Source of the DNA: Archangiaceae bacterium
GTDB taxonomy: Bacteria > Myxococcota > Myxococcia > Myxococcales > Myxococcaceae
DNA length: 15,406 nt
NCBI GenBank assembly: GCA_023248915.1
Contig: JAHFDQ010000070.1
Location: 1-15,406, forward strand
Reading direction: 5' to 3'
Both the position numbers and the translations under genes were made by a program. Positions 9,901 to 14,454 of this stretch are shown one piece after another; the stretch's first letter is position 1; each line of letters begins with the position of its first letter. The notes beneath the pieces were generated by a model. The model saw nothing but the letters and a program-made list of their open reading frames with translations. It was not told where the DNA came from and made no database searches.

Positions 9901-12900
9901 GGCGGAAGCCTCACTCCAGCCACCCAGACCGAGACCGTGGCTGCGGGGGCCGAGGCAGGGCTCGCTTTCTCGGTCCAGCCGTCCACCAGCGCCGCGGGGG
10001 CATCGCTCACCCCGGCGGTGAAGGTGCAGGTGGTCGACGCGTACGGCAACTCCGTGACGACCTCGACTTCCAGCGTCGCCCTGGCTGTCGGGAACAACCC
10101 CGGCCCGGGGACGCTGTCGGGCGCCGCTCCGGTCGCCGCCCTGGCGGGGGTCGCGACCTTCCCGGCGCTGTCCATCGACCGCTCGGGGGTCGGCTACACG
10201 CTGGTGGCCAGCTCGGGCCTTCTCACCACCACCAGCCTCGCTTTCGACGTCACCGCCAACCTGCCGGCGAATTGGTTCTTCACCACGGTCCCCCAGAGCC
10301 TCACCGCGGGCGACTGCTCGACTCCAGTGGTCGTCGCGCTCGAGGACCTCTTCGGCAACCTGGCGGCGGGCCCGGCGGTTGCATCGCTTACGTCGGACTC
10401 GACGACGCTGGGCTTCTTCGCCGCGTCCGACGCGACCTGCACCGGCGCGCCGCTCACCAGCCTCTCGGTCGGTCCCACGGCGAGCTTCCGGTTCCGCGAC
10501 AACCGGGCCAACTCGCCCACCGTCACCGCGTCCGGCGGAGGCCTCGCGGCCGCCAACCAGATCGAGATCTTCGCCGTGGGCGCCCCGGCGCGGCTGTATT
10601 TCCTGACTCCGCCGGCCACCTCGTCCGCGGGCGCCGCCTTCACCCCGCCCGTGCAGGTGCAGGTGCTCGACGCATTCGACAACGCAGTCACGACGTCCAC
10701 CGCCTCCATCACCCTGGCGCTCGGCAACAACCCGGGCCCAGGCATCCTCTCGGGCGCGGCGGCCGTCGCCACCGTGGGCGGCGTCGCCACCTTCCCGGCG
10801 CTGTCCGTCGACCGCGCCGCCGTCGGCTACACCCTCGTGGCAAACTCGGGCCCGCTCGCCGGCGCCACCAGCCAGCCCTTCGACATCACCGCCGGTGCCG
10901 CCGCGAAGTGGGTCTTCACCTCGGCCGCCCAGAACCTCACTGCGGGCGACTGCTCGGCGCCGGTCGGCGTCGAGCTCGAGGACGCCCTCGGAAATCCGGT
11001 GGCCGGGTCGACGTCGGCGGCCCTGACGTCAACCTCGACGACGCTGGCCTTCTTCGCCGCGTCCGACTCGAGCTGCACCGGCACGCCGGTCACCAGCGTT
11101 TCGGCCGCCCCGGCGGCCAGCTTCAGGTTCCGCGACAACCGGGCCAACTCGCCCACCCTCACCGCTGCGTCGGGTGGAGGCGTAGCTCCGGCCAGCCAGA
11201 CCGAAGTCCTCGCCGTGGGCGCCGCGGCGCGGCTGTACTTCCTGACCCCTCCGGCCGCCTCGTCCGCGGGAGCCGCCTTTGCTCCGCCCGTGCAGGTGCA
11301 GGTGCTCGACGCGTTCGACAACGCGGTGACGACTTCCACGGCCGGCATCGCGCTCGCCCTCGGAACCAACCCAGGCTCGGGGACTCTCTCGGGCGGGGCC
11401 GCGGTCGCCGCGGTGGGCGGGGTCGCCAGCTTCCCGACGCTGTCCATCGACCGCGCCGCCGTCGGCTACACCCTCGTCGCAAGCTCCGGCGCGCTCGCCG
11501 GCGCCACCAGCCAACCCTTCGACATCGCCGCGGGCGCGGCGGCGAAGCTGGTGTTCACCAGCGCGGCGCAGAGCCTGTCCATCGGCGCCTGCTCGGGCCT
11601 CGCCTCGCTCGAAGCGCGCGACGCCTTCGAAAACCTCGTCGGCTCGACCGCGGGAGTCGTGGCCGCGCTCGACGCCAGCCCCGCCACGGTGACTTTCTAC
11701 GCCGCCTCGGACTCGACCTGCTCGGGCACGCCGCTCACCACCCTGTCCGTCGCCCCCTCGGCCAGCTTCCGCTTCAAGGGGACGATTGCCGGCGACGTCG
11801 CCCTCACGGCCTCGAGTGGCAGCCTGGCGTCGGCCTCGCAGACCGAGACCTTCACCTCGGTGGGCGCGGTAGCCCTGGCCTTCGTCACCGCACCACAGAC
11901 GGTAGGAGCCGGAACCTGCTCGTCGTTGGTGACGGTCGAGGTAGAAGACGCGGCCCCCCTGCCCTTCCCCGTCGCGGCGGCAACAGACGTCGCGCTGTCG
12001 TCGACTTCGGCGAGCGCCCTCTTCTTCTCCGACGCTGCCTGCACCAGCGCCGTCACCACCGTCACCGTCGCCGCCGGGGCCTCGTCGGCCGGCTTCTACT
12101 TCCGCGACACCCTGGCCGGCGCCGAGACGTTGACGGCGGCGACGGCCGGCCTCGCCAGCGCCACCCAGCCCGAGGCTGTCCTCGCCGGGCCCGCCGCGGC
12201 CCTCACCGTTTCCAATTACCCGTCGCCCACCCGCGCCGGGGCGCAGCACTCCTTCGACGTCACCCTCACCGACGCCTACGGCAACGCCGCCGCCGGCTAC
12301 GTAGGGACGCTGGCCTTCACCTCGACGGACGCGGCGGCGCTGGTGCCCGCGGCCCACACCTTCGTGCCGTCCGAGGCGGGCCACCAGACGTTCCAGGCGA
12401 CTTTCCGGACTCCCGGCACTTTCGAATTGGCCGCCACCGACACCGCCAGCTCGGCGCTCTCGGGCAAACAGGCCGGCATCGTCGTCCAGCCGGGCACGGC
12501 CGTCTCGCTGAAGGTGTCGGGCATCGCCTCGCCGACGAAGGTGGGCCTGGCCCTCGACGTGACGGTGGAAGTGGACGACGTCGTCGGCAACGCCGTCACC
12601 GACTACTCCGGCACCATCCACTTCGCCTCGGACGACGGGGCGGCGGTGCTGCCCGCCGACTACAGCTTCGTCGCGGGCGACGCAGGGCTGCACACCTTCA
12701 CCGGGCAGCTCACCTTCTTCACCGCCGGCACCCACGCGGTGACGGCCACCGACGTCTCCGTCGCCTCGGTGCAGGGCGCCCAGAGCGGCATTGTCGTCGA
12801 GCCCAACGTCGCGCCCCTCATCGTCCACGACGCCAACCTCCGCGGCGCGGTGGGCGTGGGCTACGCCTACAACGCCGCCGGCGTGGTGCGCGCCACCGGC

Positions 12901-14295
12901 GACGTGCCGATGACATTCAGCGCCTGCGCGGGGCCGGCCGACTTCCGGGTGGACGCCGTCTCGGGCGCGGTGCGCTGGACGCCGGCCAGCGCCGGCGTGG
13001 CCGACGTCTGCGTGAAGGCGAAGAATGCCTCGGGTGAAGACACCTACGCCTTCGCCGTGGACGTCGCGGCCACCGCGCCCGCCGGGTTGGTGGCCGCCTT
13101 CACCGCGGTGCCCAACGAGGGGGCGGCCCCCTTGGCCGTGGCCTTCGACGCCTCGGCGTCCAGCGCCGCCTCGAGCGCGCTGCCCCTGTACTTCCACTGG
13201 GCCTTCGGCGACGGCAGCTCTCCGGCCACCGGCGTCCGGGCGAGCCACGGCTACGTCCTGCCGGGCGGCTACCGGCCGCGGCTGGCCGCCTTCGACTCGT
13301 TCGGCAGCCGGGCCGACGTCGACGCCCAGGTGTCGGTGCTGGGCGCTGCGGGCAACCACCCTCCGTCGGCCCGCATCATCGCGAGCGCAGTGCGCGGCGC
13401 CGACTCTCTCACCGTCGCCCTGTCCTGCGACTGCCTGGCGGGCTCGGCCCCTCTCGCCAGCTACCACTGGGACTTGGGCGACGGCACCAGCGCCGCCGCC
13501 CCCACGGCCCAGGTGACGCTGCTGCCGGGCCGTTACCACGTGTCTCTCACCGTGGTGGACGCCGCCGGCCTGCCGGCCCACGACAAAGTCGAGGTGGTGG
13601 TGACACAAGGCACCCGCGAGCCGCCCGAGTGCACCGCCGCGGCGGACCCGCCGGCGGGCTTGGCGCCCCTGTCCACCACCTGGAGGGCCTTCGCCGCCTC
13701 GGCCGCGGGCACCATCGCCAGCCGGCAGTGGCAATTCACCCCGGGCGGCACGGCGGAAGGCGCCAGCGTCGCGAAGACGTATGACACTCCCGGCCGCACC
13801 CTGGGCCGCCTCGAGGTGGCGGACGAGGTGGGGTTGAAGTGCACCGACGCGGTGGAAGTCACGGCCACCGCCCCGGCGGGAGTGCCACCCCGCATCGCGA
13901 CCGAGCCGGTACCCATCGCCCAGTGCGGCGTGCCGTACCTCGTCTCGGACTCGGGCGCGGTGACGGCCGTCGGGGACGGGCCCTTCGAGTGGACGACCAG
14001 CCTGGCGCCCGACGGCTTCAGCGTCGACGCGGCTGCGGGCGCCGTGGCCTGGACTCCCGCGCCCGGCCAGCGGGGCCCCCAGGACGTGACGCTGAAGGTG
14101 CAGACCGCCTCCGGAAGCGACGAGAAGTCCTTCACCGTCCAGGTCGAGTGCGTCAACGACGTCTCGTTCGGCACCCAGTGCGGCTGCGGCGCGGGGCCCG
14201 GCGGCGCGGCGCTTGCGGGCCTGCTCCTCCTGGCGTTCCACGTTCGCCGGCGGCGCCCGGCCGACGTCCGGGCTGATCCGACGCCCGGGCAGTAA
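886..14295 (+). CDS. Giant modular surface protein (4469 aa): lipoprotein signal, jelly-roll/beta-helix modules, Ig-like array, PKD domains, MYXO-CTERM-like tail
   Basis: A single 13.4-kb frame runs without interruption from ATG 886 to TAA 14293-14295. An in-frame TAG at 832-834 with no start codon after it makes 886 the first possible start. Order of parts by residue: lipoprotein signal 1-19; RHS/DNRLRE-associated N-terminal module about 60-275; DNRLRE-like domain 275-455; IPT/TIG 457-546; secreted-protein repeat opening TWTG...NW 551-670; MAM-like jelly roll 675-866; beta-helix-like 867-1045; second jelly roll 1052-1205; second beta-helix-like stretch 1206-1430; Ig-like array 1431-3769; two more Ig-like domains 3770-3974; dystroglycan-type 3975-4065; three PKD-like domains 4066-4335; dystroglycan-type 4336-4425; MYXO-CTERM-like tail 4432-4469. 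No enzyme motif was seen. Likely a long surface stalk or adhesin that binds a cell, matrix or glycan; the ligand is unknown. The beta-barrel gene is divergent upstream and the CsgG-like gene follows 159 bp downstream on the same strand. The frame is certain; the adhesin role is inferred from architecture. Confidence 0.93.
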   Translation: MSRRIGAKSSLVFMAVMSCGRGGPPVGVEAPVAPAVRAPVVSEERVSATTRLLHRRDGTTTAVVTAGPSGYQDALGAWKEIRTDLKATKDGFLADENLVRARFPATLGDGRSIRFEDRTGLGFSWRPEWPQGVTADVSALGGTARYRLHGALEGVVEEFLVQRGTVKHNLVLESREALDRALVALPDGALGVAGHLQLDPGVSLETRGEALALAGPGGKIFDFPGPRAFEFGENAPSTQARFRWDADAGLLWVEVDANWLKAEGRRFPLAIDPPATVMTGFAATVYAPSSTGPGSALFSGLRVGSLSSSEYYQIAVKFETSAIDPTTTVTSASVNTYFTTGGASFVQTFHYARLTLDPETSQPAMLWTNGTHGATPDYATFSSAGNCDCWVNGGNPATQTGTLLGATGASDLQASLSQGRFLVGLHVPSFTNGRYATLAGMVDLNQQQLYIDYTTGVPVVSQVSPASAPFGPGAPLTIRGTNFRSGLSVQLINVLGGAPIAVPGVAYLTASQIQATLPALPVGVYDVVVTTVGGTSVSTLADRFTVSAVSTWTGTSSSSWADASNWSPPATPLPSSDVVIPVGTPPCQLDVASASVLSVSLTGGALVFGTGSLTVAQDVNLGSGSLSMVAGGAMSIGRSFLVASGTFASGAGTVTFANPMANRQSLITTGLMVWDDFETGAIGWTNTTTTGGIAWRIQESYSASPSRAWYQQGSQLTQGGATLVSPSFNLSGKSTAVLRWKHRYRISPEDSTGPNTADGFVVQVSPNGGGGWTTIAPTTTDASPHMPKAAGTKCANNSTRTANPVTAGPGGLYAGIQDAFVQESVALPGFALGQPSVMVRFWSGWDNCNDYDPWEGVYIDEVVVTADETPVTFNNLVVSNLAEVSSMTALQVTGNLTVSTANNSLDLNGKGLTVSGQVDNSGVLTRGPGGAFAVTGAFNNSGTFLMGSGPVSTGTLVNAGFFVGGTGGGLSVSGLTNSGQLATGDGVTLVTGPITNIGTLVVRGPGLNVSGDVTNGGTIDLGMAALTLSGSGTATIGGAGIYRESAFRTVLFSDGFESGGFAAGGWVPDSGGCAWTDPAVVNAPGGVGSGSKVVNLPAGGHCFDNWIYKSFSTTGQQGIWVTYGRATTSGAGTYVFDFEFSIDSGATWKSAKSVSGQFGYVIDAVNLSAIDPAVNNNPGFQIRFHSYTSAGSMYHYIDDVTIEAGLGGVGALNITGGTKVISPGDLAKNLQVRGALNLAGGALQVSTGSTLSLANPSAVTSSTAAATVLHVNPGGKLALSANTILNVGGALELLGVAGSPAMVTSTDTITPGRYALNVNGSFNGSYFDIDYANLKGLNLAAGSTVVALDFGSFHHPPTNGALLTLGTAAPPAVSGDCFFGNEASVVGAISVDGSFNNSPIRFDRASGPLAGETHDKDFALATPGNVTWGPTQFGYLTAAQTIPAGACSGGVVLQVMDASFAAAVASSNITFTLSKSSGSLTFYGDSGCVTSTTTALVAAGSSTVTFYFKDTAVEVTPITAAAPGLGSWNQGETITAAPAAKLAFIVQPTNGVAGAALSPSVKVQVQDASGNPVASSTANVVLAFGLNPGLATLSGGGSTAAVAGIATFPALSIDRPGLGYTLVATSGGLTSSTSVGFDIAGGAPSVLAFTTSAQVLAAGTCSALATVEARDALGNLASSGVAATLSSAPATLTFYPAADTTCAGAPITTLSLGPAGSFRFRATVAGLPVLMVSGAGVSSDIQDETINPGPAAKVGFVTQPTSAVAGATISPAVQARLFDAFDNPITSGSPAISLTMGNNPGSGVLTGTVGVVAGGLVTFSLASINRTGIGYTLVAGSGALTSATSLPFDIISGPASKLVFTTSSQTLVAGDCSAPVTLVLEDALDNLATGSVSAAVTGAPPTTQFYASSDTTCTGAPFTFITVNPTASFRFRDTHSGLVSVAAAAGALTPASQIHTYTPGPAAKLAFFVQPPSAVAGAALSPAVRVQVQDAFDNPVVTSTAGVTLAFGANPGTGTLTGGGTVSAIAGIATFAGLSVDKPATGYTLVASSAGGLTSAPSAAFDISGGAATKLVVTTPARTIAAGDCSAPLALEARDALGNPASSVVLAGLASAPATLTFYDSADATCGGAPITTVSLGPTGSFRFRGTVQGGPVITASSAGLTSATQSATVDPGPAAKVGYVTQPSSAIAGAFLSPSVQVRLLDAFDNPLTSGSPVFSLVLGNNPGGGTLTVGAVGVAVAGVVTFPTVSLDKTGTGYTLVAGSGALTSATSSAFDIVGGPAAKLVVTSPAVTVTAGTCSALVAVALRDAFDNPVSTPVTATLASNSPTLAFYSVADTTCAGPAITSLSVGPAASFRFRDTVAGTPSVTASNGALTQANQVETVTPAAASKLAFFTQPASTMAGAAISPAVQVRVLDAFDNFVATSTAPITLALGSNPGAGTLSGGAAVTAVGGVATFLALSVDRAGVGYTLLANSGLFGGSTSLTFDVSPGPATKWVVTSAAQSLAAGDCSSPVAFALEDALGNAAAGPVTAALAVDSTTLRFFAASDSTCTGSTVTSVSAGPTASFRFRDTQAGSPTLTVSGGSLAPAAQTEALAVGPAAKLAFLTQPTGAIAGASFSPAVQVRVTDAFDNPLPSSTASVTLALGTNPGSGTLTGGGPVSAASGTASFPGLSIDRTGVGYTLVAASGTLSGATSLPFNVSGGAAAKLVITSPAVTLAAGACSAPVTAELRDALDNPVSTPVVAALASTSPTLAFYAGSDSTCTGTTVTSISVGPTGVFRFRDTQAGVPAVTASSSGLTPATQDETITPAAGAKLAFFAQPTGATAGVAVAPPVQVRVLDAFGNFDATSSASVALAIGNNPGAGTLSGGASVAAVGGVASFPALSVDRAGVGYTLSATSTLLTSATSLTFDITAGPPTKWVFTSAALSVAAGDCSPPATVALEDTFANLAVGPVTAALTASSTTLEFFAAADTTCTGSTLTSVAANPTASFRFRDTKTGAPTLTASGGSLTPATQTETVAAGAEAGLAFSVQPSTSAAGASLTPAVKVQVVDAYGNSVTTSTSSVALAVGNNPGPGTLSGAAPVAALAGVATFPALSIDRSGVGYTLVASSGLLTTTSLAFDVTANLPANWFFTTVPQSLTAGDCSTPVVVALEDLFGNLAAGPAVASLTSDSTTLGFFAASDATCTGAPLTSLSVGPTASFRFRDNRANSPTVTASGGGLAAANQIEIFAVGAPARLYFLTPPATSSAGAAFTPPVQVQVLDAFDNAVTTSTASITLALGNNPGPGILSGAAAVATVGGVATFPALSVDRAAVGYTLVANSGPLAGATSQPFDITAGAAAKWVFTSAAQNLTAGDCSAPVGVELEDALGNPVAGSTSAALTSTSTTLAFFAASDSSCTGTPVTSVSAAPAASFRFRDNRANSPTLTAASGGGVAPASQTEVLAVGAAARLYFLTPPAASSAGAAFAPPVQVQVLDAFDNAVTTSTAGIALALGTNPGSGTLSGGAAVAAVGGVASFPTLSIDRAAVGYTLVASSGALAGATSQPFDIAAGAAAKLVFTSAAQSLSIGACSGLASLEARDAFENLVGSTAGVVAALDASPATVTFYAASDSTCSGTPLTTLSVAPSASFRFKGTIAGDVALTASSGSLASASQTETFTSVGAVALAFVTAPQTVGAGTCSSLVTVEVEDAAPLPFPVAAATDVALSSTSASALFFSDAACTSAVTTVTVAAGASSAGFYFRDTLAGAETLTAATAGLASATQPEAVLAGPAAALTVSNYPSPTRAGAQHSFDVTLTDAYGNAAAGYVGTLAFTSTDAAALVPAAHTFVPSEAGHQTFQATFRTPGTFELAATDTASSALSGKQAGIVVQPGTAVSLKVSGIASPTKVGLALDVTVEVDDVVGNAVTDYSGTIHFASDDGAAVLPADYSFVAGDAGLHTFTGQLTFFTAGTHAVTATDVSVASVQGAQSGIVVEPNVAPLIVHDANLRGAVGVGYAYNAAGVVRATGDVPMTFSACAGPADFRVDAVSGAVRWTPASAGVADVCVKAKNASGEDTYAFAVDVAATAPAGLVAAFTAVPNEGAAPLAVAFDASASSAASSALPLYFHWAFGDGSSPATGVRASHGYVLPGGYRPRLAAFDSFGSRADVDAQVSVLGAAGNHPPSARIIASAVRGADSLTVALSCDCLAGSAPLASYHWDLGDGTSAAAPTAQVTLLPGRYHVSLTVVDAAGLPAHDKVEVVVTQGTREPPECTAAADPPAGLAPLSTTWRAFAASAAGTIASRQWQFTPGGTAEGASVAKTYDTPGRTLGRLEVADEVGLKCTDAVEVTATAPAGVPPRIATEPVPIAQCGVPYLVSDSGAVTAVGDGPFEWTTSLAPDGFSVDAAAGAVAWTPAPGQRGPQDVTLKVQTASGSDEKSFTVQVECVNDVSFGTQCGCGAGPGGAALAGLLLLAFHVRRRRPADVRADPTPGQ
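1063..2250 (+). other. N-terminal RHS/DNRLRE-associated module (giant protein, residues about 60-455)
   Basis: The stretch begins with an AWKEIRTDL motif near residue 79 and ends its first half with WLKAEGRRFPLAIDPP near 258-274. It has the layout of the domain that precedes DNRLRE domains and RHS repeats in many secreted proteins, where a 'W.dIdT.L' start and an 'R.fPv.IDPt' end are typical. The second half (275-455) has the spacing of a DNRLRE domain: an LRVGS-like turn, then a KFETSAI strand, then SASVNTYF. In known proteins these are extracellular, probably ligand- or glycan-binding beta-sandwiches. No RHS/YD repeats follow here, so the module has been reused outside a toxin. Family assignment is from memory of motif layout, not from a search. 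Confidence 0.55.
2254..2523 (+). other. IPT/TIG domain (giant protein, residues 457-546)
   Basis: The segment starts VPVVSQVSPASAPFGPG and contains LTIRGTNF followed by VQL, then ASQIQATLPALPVGVYDVVV. This is the standard IPT/TIG pattern of 'sP..Gp..G.tvtItG.nF' with 'G.ydV.V' near the end. It is an immunoglobulin-like fold found in cell-surface receptors and in bacterial surface proteins. It links the N-terminal module to the jelly-roll region. Confidence 0.8.
2908..3483 (+). other. MAM-like / choice-of-anchor jelly-roll domain 1 (residues 675-866)
   Basis: The domain opens DDFETGAIGW and closes GVYIDEVVV, with a core WKHRYRI strand and FVVQVS. This is the signature of MAM-like concanavalin-type jelly rolls found in secreted bacterial peptidases and adhesins: an acidic D-F-E start, then W, with a YIDDV-type last strand. 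It contains Cys near KCANN and DNCND, which could pair. It is longer than the second copy (about 190 against 150 residues). Known relatives bind carbohydrate or act as adhesion modules; the ligand here is unknown. Confidence 0.6.
3484..4020 (+). other. Beta-helix-like repeat stretch 1 (residues 867-1045)
   Basis: Short strands recur at roughly 18-25 residue steps with an 'N-x-G-x-h-x-h-S-G-x-h-x-N-S/G-G' character, for example LTVSGQVDNSGVL, AVTGAFNNSGTF, LSVSGLTNSGQL and LNVSGDVTNGGTI. Such V/L-S-G / N-S-G ladders are typical of right-handed parallel beta-helices and of autotransporter or filamentous-haemagglutinin passenger regions. The stretch sits between the two jelly rolls. The fold is inferred from strand periodicity only. 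Confidence 0.5.
4039..4500 (+). other. MAM-like jelly-roll domain 2 (residues 1052-1205)
   Basis: This is a second copy of the jelly-roll type, opening FSDGFESGGF and closing YHYIDDVTIEAG, with internal YVFDFEFSIDSGATW and FQIRFHSY strands. The D-G-F-E start and Y-I-D-D-V end match copy 1, but the middle is clearly diverged and shorter, so this is an old duplication or a separate acquisition. A second beta-helix-like stretch (about 4501-5175) with LNVGGALELLG-type strands follows, so the pattern jelly roll plus beta-helix occurs twice. Confidence 0.6.
4501..5175 (+). other. Beta-helix-like stretch 2 (residues 1206-1430)
   Basis: The segment has strands such as GALNITGGTKV, LQVRGALNLAGGALQVS, NTILNVGGALELLG and YALNVNGSFNGSYFDI. 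The latter part (AISVDGSFNNSPIRF) reads like the secreted-protein pattern in which a beta-helix reports flanking strands. It connects the second jelly roll to the Ig-like array. No catalytic residues of polysaccharide lyases were recognised. The fold assignment is by strand rhythm only. Confidence 0.4.
5176..12192 (+). repeat. Coding tandem array of Ig-like domains, B0-(A-B)x10-B11, period about 636 bp
   Basis: Two domain types alternate. Type A (about 105 aa, no Cys) starts AKLAFxxQP, has VQVxDAFDNP and ends near DRxGxGYTLVA. Type B (about 107 aa) starts AKxVFTSAAQ, has AGDCS, a D-x-T-C motif and FRFRDT. A units begin at 5503, 6139, 6772, 7411, 8047, 8683, 9319, 9955, 10588 and 11227, so spacings are 633-639 bp, and the last pair ends at 11868. 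An unpaired B-type domain lies on each side (B0 5176-5502, B11 11869-12192). All spacings are multiples of three and the frame is intact throughout. Both types look like bacterial Ig-like beta-sandwiches; similar repeats are known from large bacterial surface proteins. The array probably forms a rigid extended stalk. Confidence 0.9.
12193..12807 (+). other. Two further Ig-like domains, type C (residues 3770-3974)
   Basis: C1 (12193-12501) starts ALTVSNYPSPTRAG and C2 (12502-12807) starts SLKVSGIASPTKVG. They share a core of 'V.GTLAF.S.D..A.LP..Y.FV..DAG.HTF' and a '.G..GIVVxP' end. They are a distinct pair, clearly related to each other and lacking the Cys motif of type B. The 'SPTxxG / DxxGNAVxxYxGTIxF' layout is common in bacterial surface proteins as an Ig-like repeat. 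They mark the transition from the array to the PKD region. Confidence 0.7.
12808..14160 (+). other. PKD-domain cluster flanked by dystroglycan/cadherin-like Ig domains (residues 3975-4425)
   Basis: A first dystroglycan-type domain (3975-4065) has VGVGYAYNAAGVVRATGD, then FRVDAVSGAVRWTPASAG. Three PKD-like domains follow. PKD1 has YFHWAFGDGSS (FGDG at 4107-4110), PKD2 has YHWDLGDGTS (LGDG at 4197-4200), and PKD3 has the degenerate RQWQFTPGG. A second dystroglycan-type domain (4336-4425) repeats the motif as FSVDAAAGAVAWTPAPGQ. PKD domains with W-x-F-G-D-G are well known in extracellular proteins as adhesion or spacer modules. PKD3 has lost the GDG turn, suggesting relaxed constraint. Confidence 0.8.
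14179..14292 (+). other. MYXO-CTERM-like C-terminal sorting tail (residues 4432-4469)
   Basis: The protein ends with CGCG at 4432-4435, then AGPGGAALAGLLLLAFHV as a hydrophobic helix, then RRRR at 4454-4457. Cys followed by one transmembrane helix followed by an Arg cluster is the layout of MYXO-CTERM tails, which in myxobacteria are cut by myxosortases (CPBP-family intramembrane proteases) to leave a surface-anchored protein. Two features are atypical: there are two Cys two residues apart, and 12 further residues (PADVRADPTPGQ) follow the Arg cluster. The helix is short at about 18 residues. Assignment rests on layout, not on a profile search. Confidence 0.75.
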
Positions 14296-14454
14296 CCCGC
14301 CGCCGCCTGCCTGGCTGGAGGTATGCCGGGCACCCCCATCGCTCGGGGCAACCTTTCTTGGGGGTTGGCTCTCGCCCGGCGCGAAGGGTTTGGTATGGTG
14401 CGCCCCCTCGTTCGCCGTTAGTTGGCGCCAAGCGTCTCGCAGGAGGAAGGTCTC
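14296..14454 (+). promoter_or_regulatory. Intergenic region with candidate extended -10 promoter and strong RBS for the CsgG-like gene
   Basis: TGGTATGGT at 14391-14399 fits an extended -10 (TG-N-TATGGT), 56 nt before the ATG at 14455. The hexamer 17 bp upstream is not a recognisable -35, so the promoter call is tentative. AGGAGG at 14441-14446 lies 8 nt before the ATG and is a strong ribosome binding site. No convincing intrinsic terminator for the giant gene was found, so read-through from the giant gene is possible. Nothing else gene-like is seen in these 159 bp. Confidence 0.45.
14422..14431. promoter_or_regulatory. Perfect 10-bp palindrome TTGGCGCCAA in the leader of the CsgG-like gene
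   Basis: The sequence TTGGCGCCAA reads the same on both strands. It lies 10 nt before the AGGAGG site and just downstream of the candidate -10. Its position would suit an operator or a small leader hairpin. A palindrome of this size in GC-rich DNA can occur by chance. Confidence 0.3.

Noticed and set aside
5503..11868. Tandem repeat read as CRISPR or satellite DNA
   Set aside because: The period is about 636 bp, always a multiple of three, and the frame codes for recognisable Ig-like domains, so this is a coding domain array.
10272..13037. 921-codon plus-strand open frame inside the giant gene
   Set aside because: It is a shifted frame of the repeat array; its product is Arg/Pro/Gly-rich and repeats only because the array does.
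14333..14367. Possible terminator after the giant gene (CCCCC/GGGG and CAACC/GGTTG pairs)
   Set aside because: Stems are 4-5 bp with long loops, and no T-run follows either; not convincing as an intrinsic terminator.
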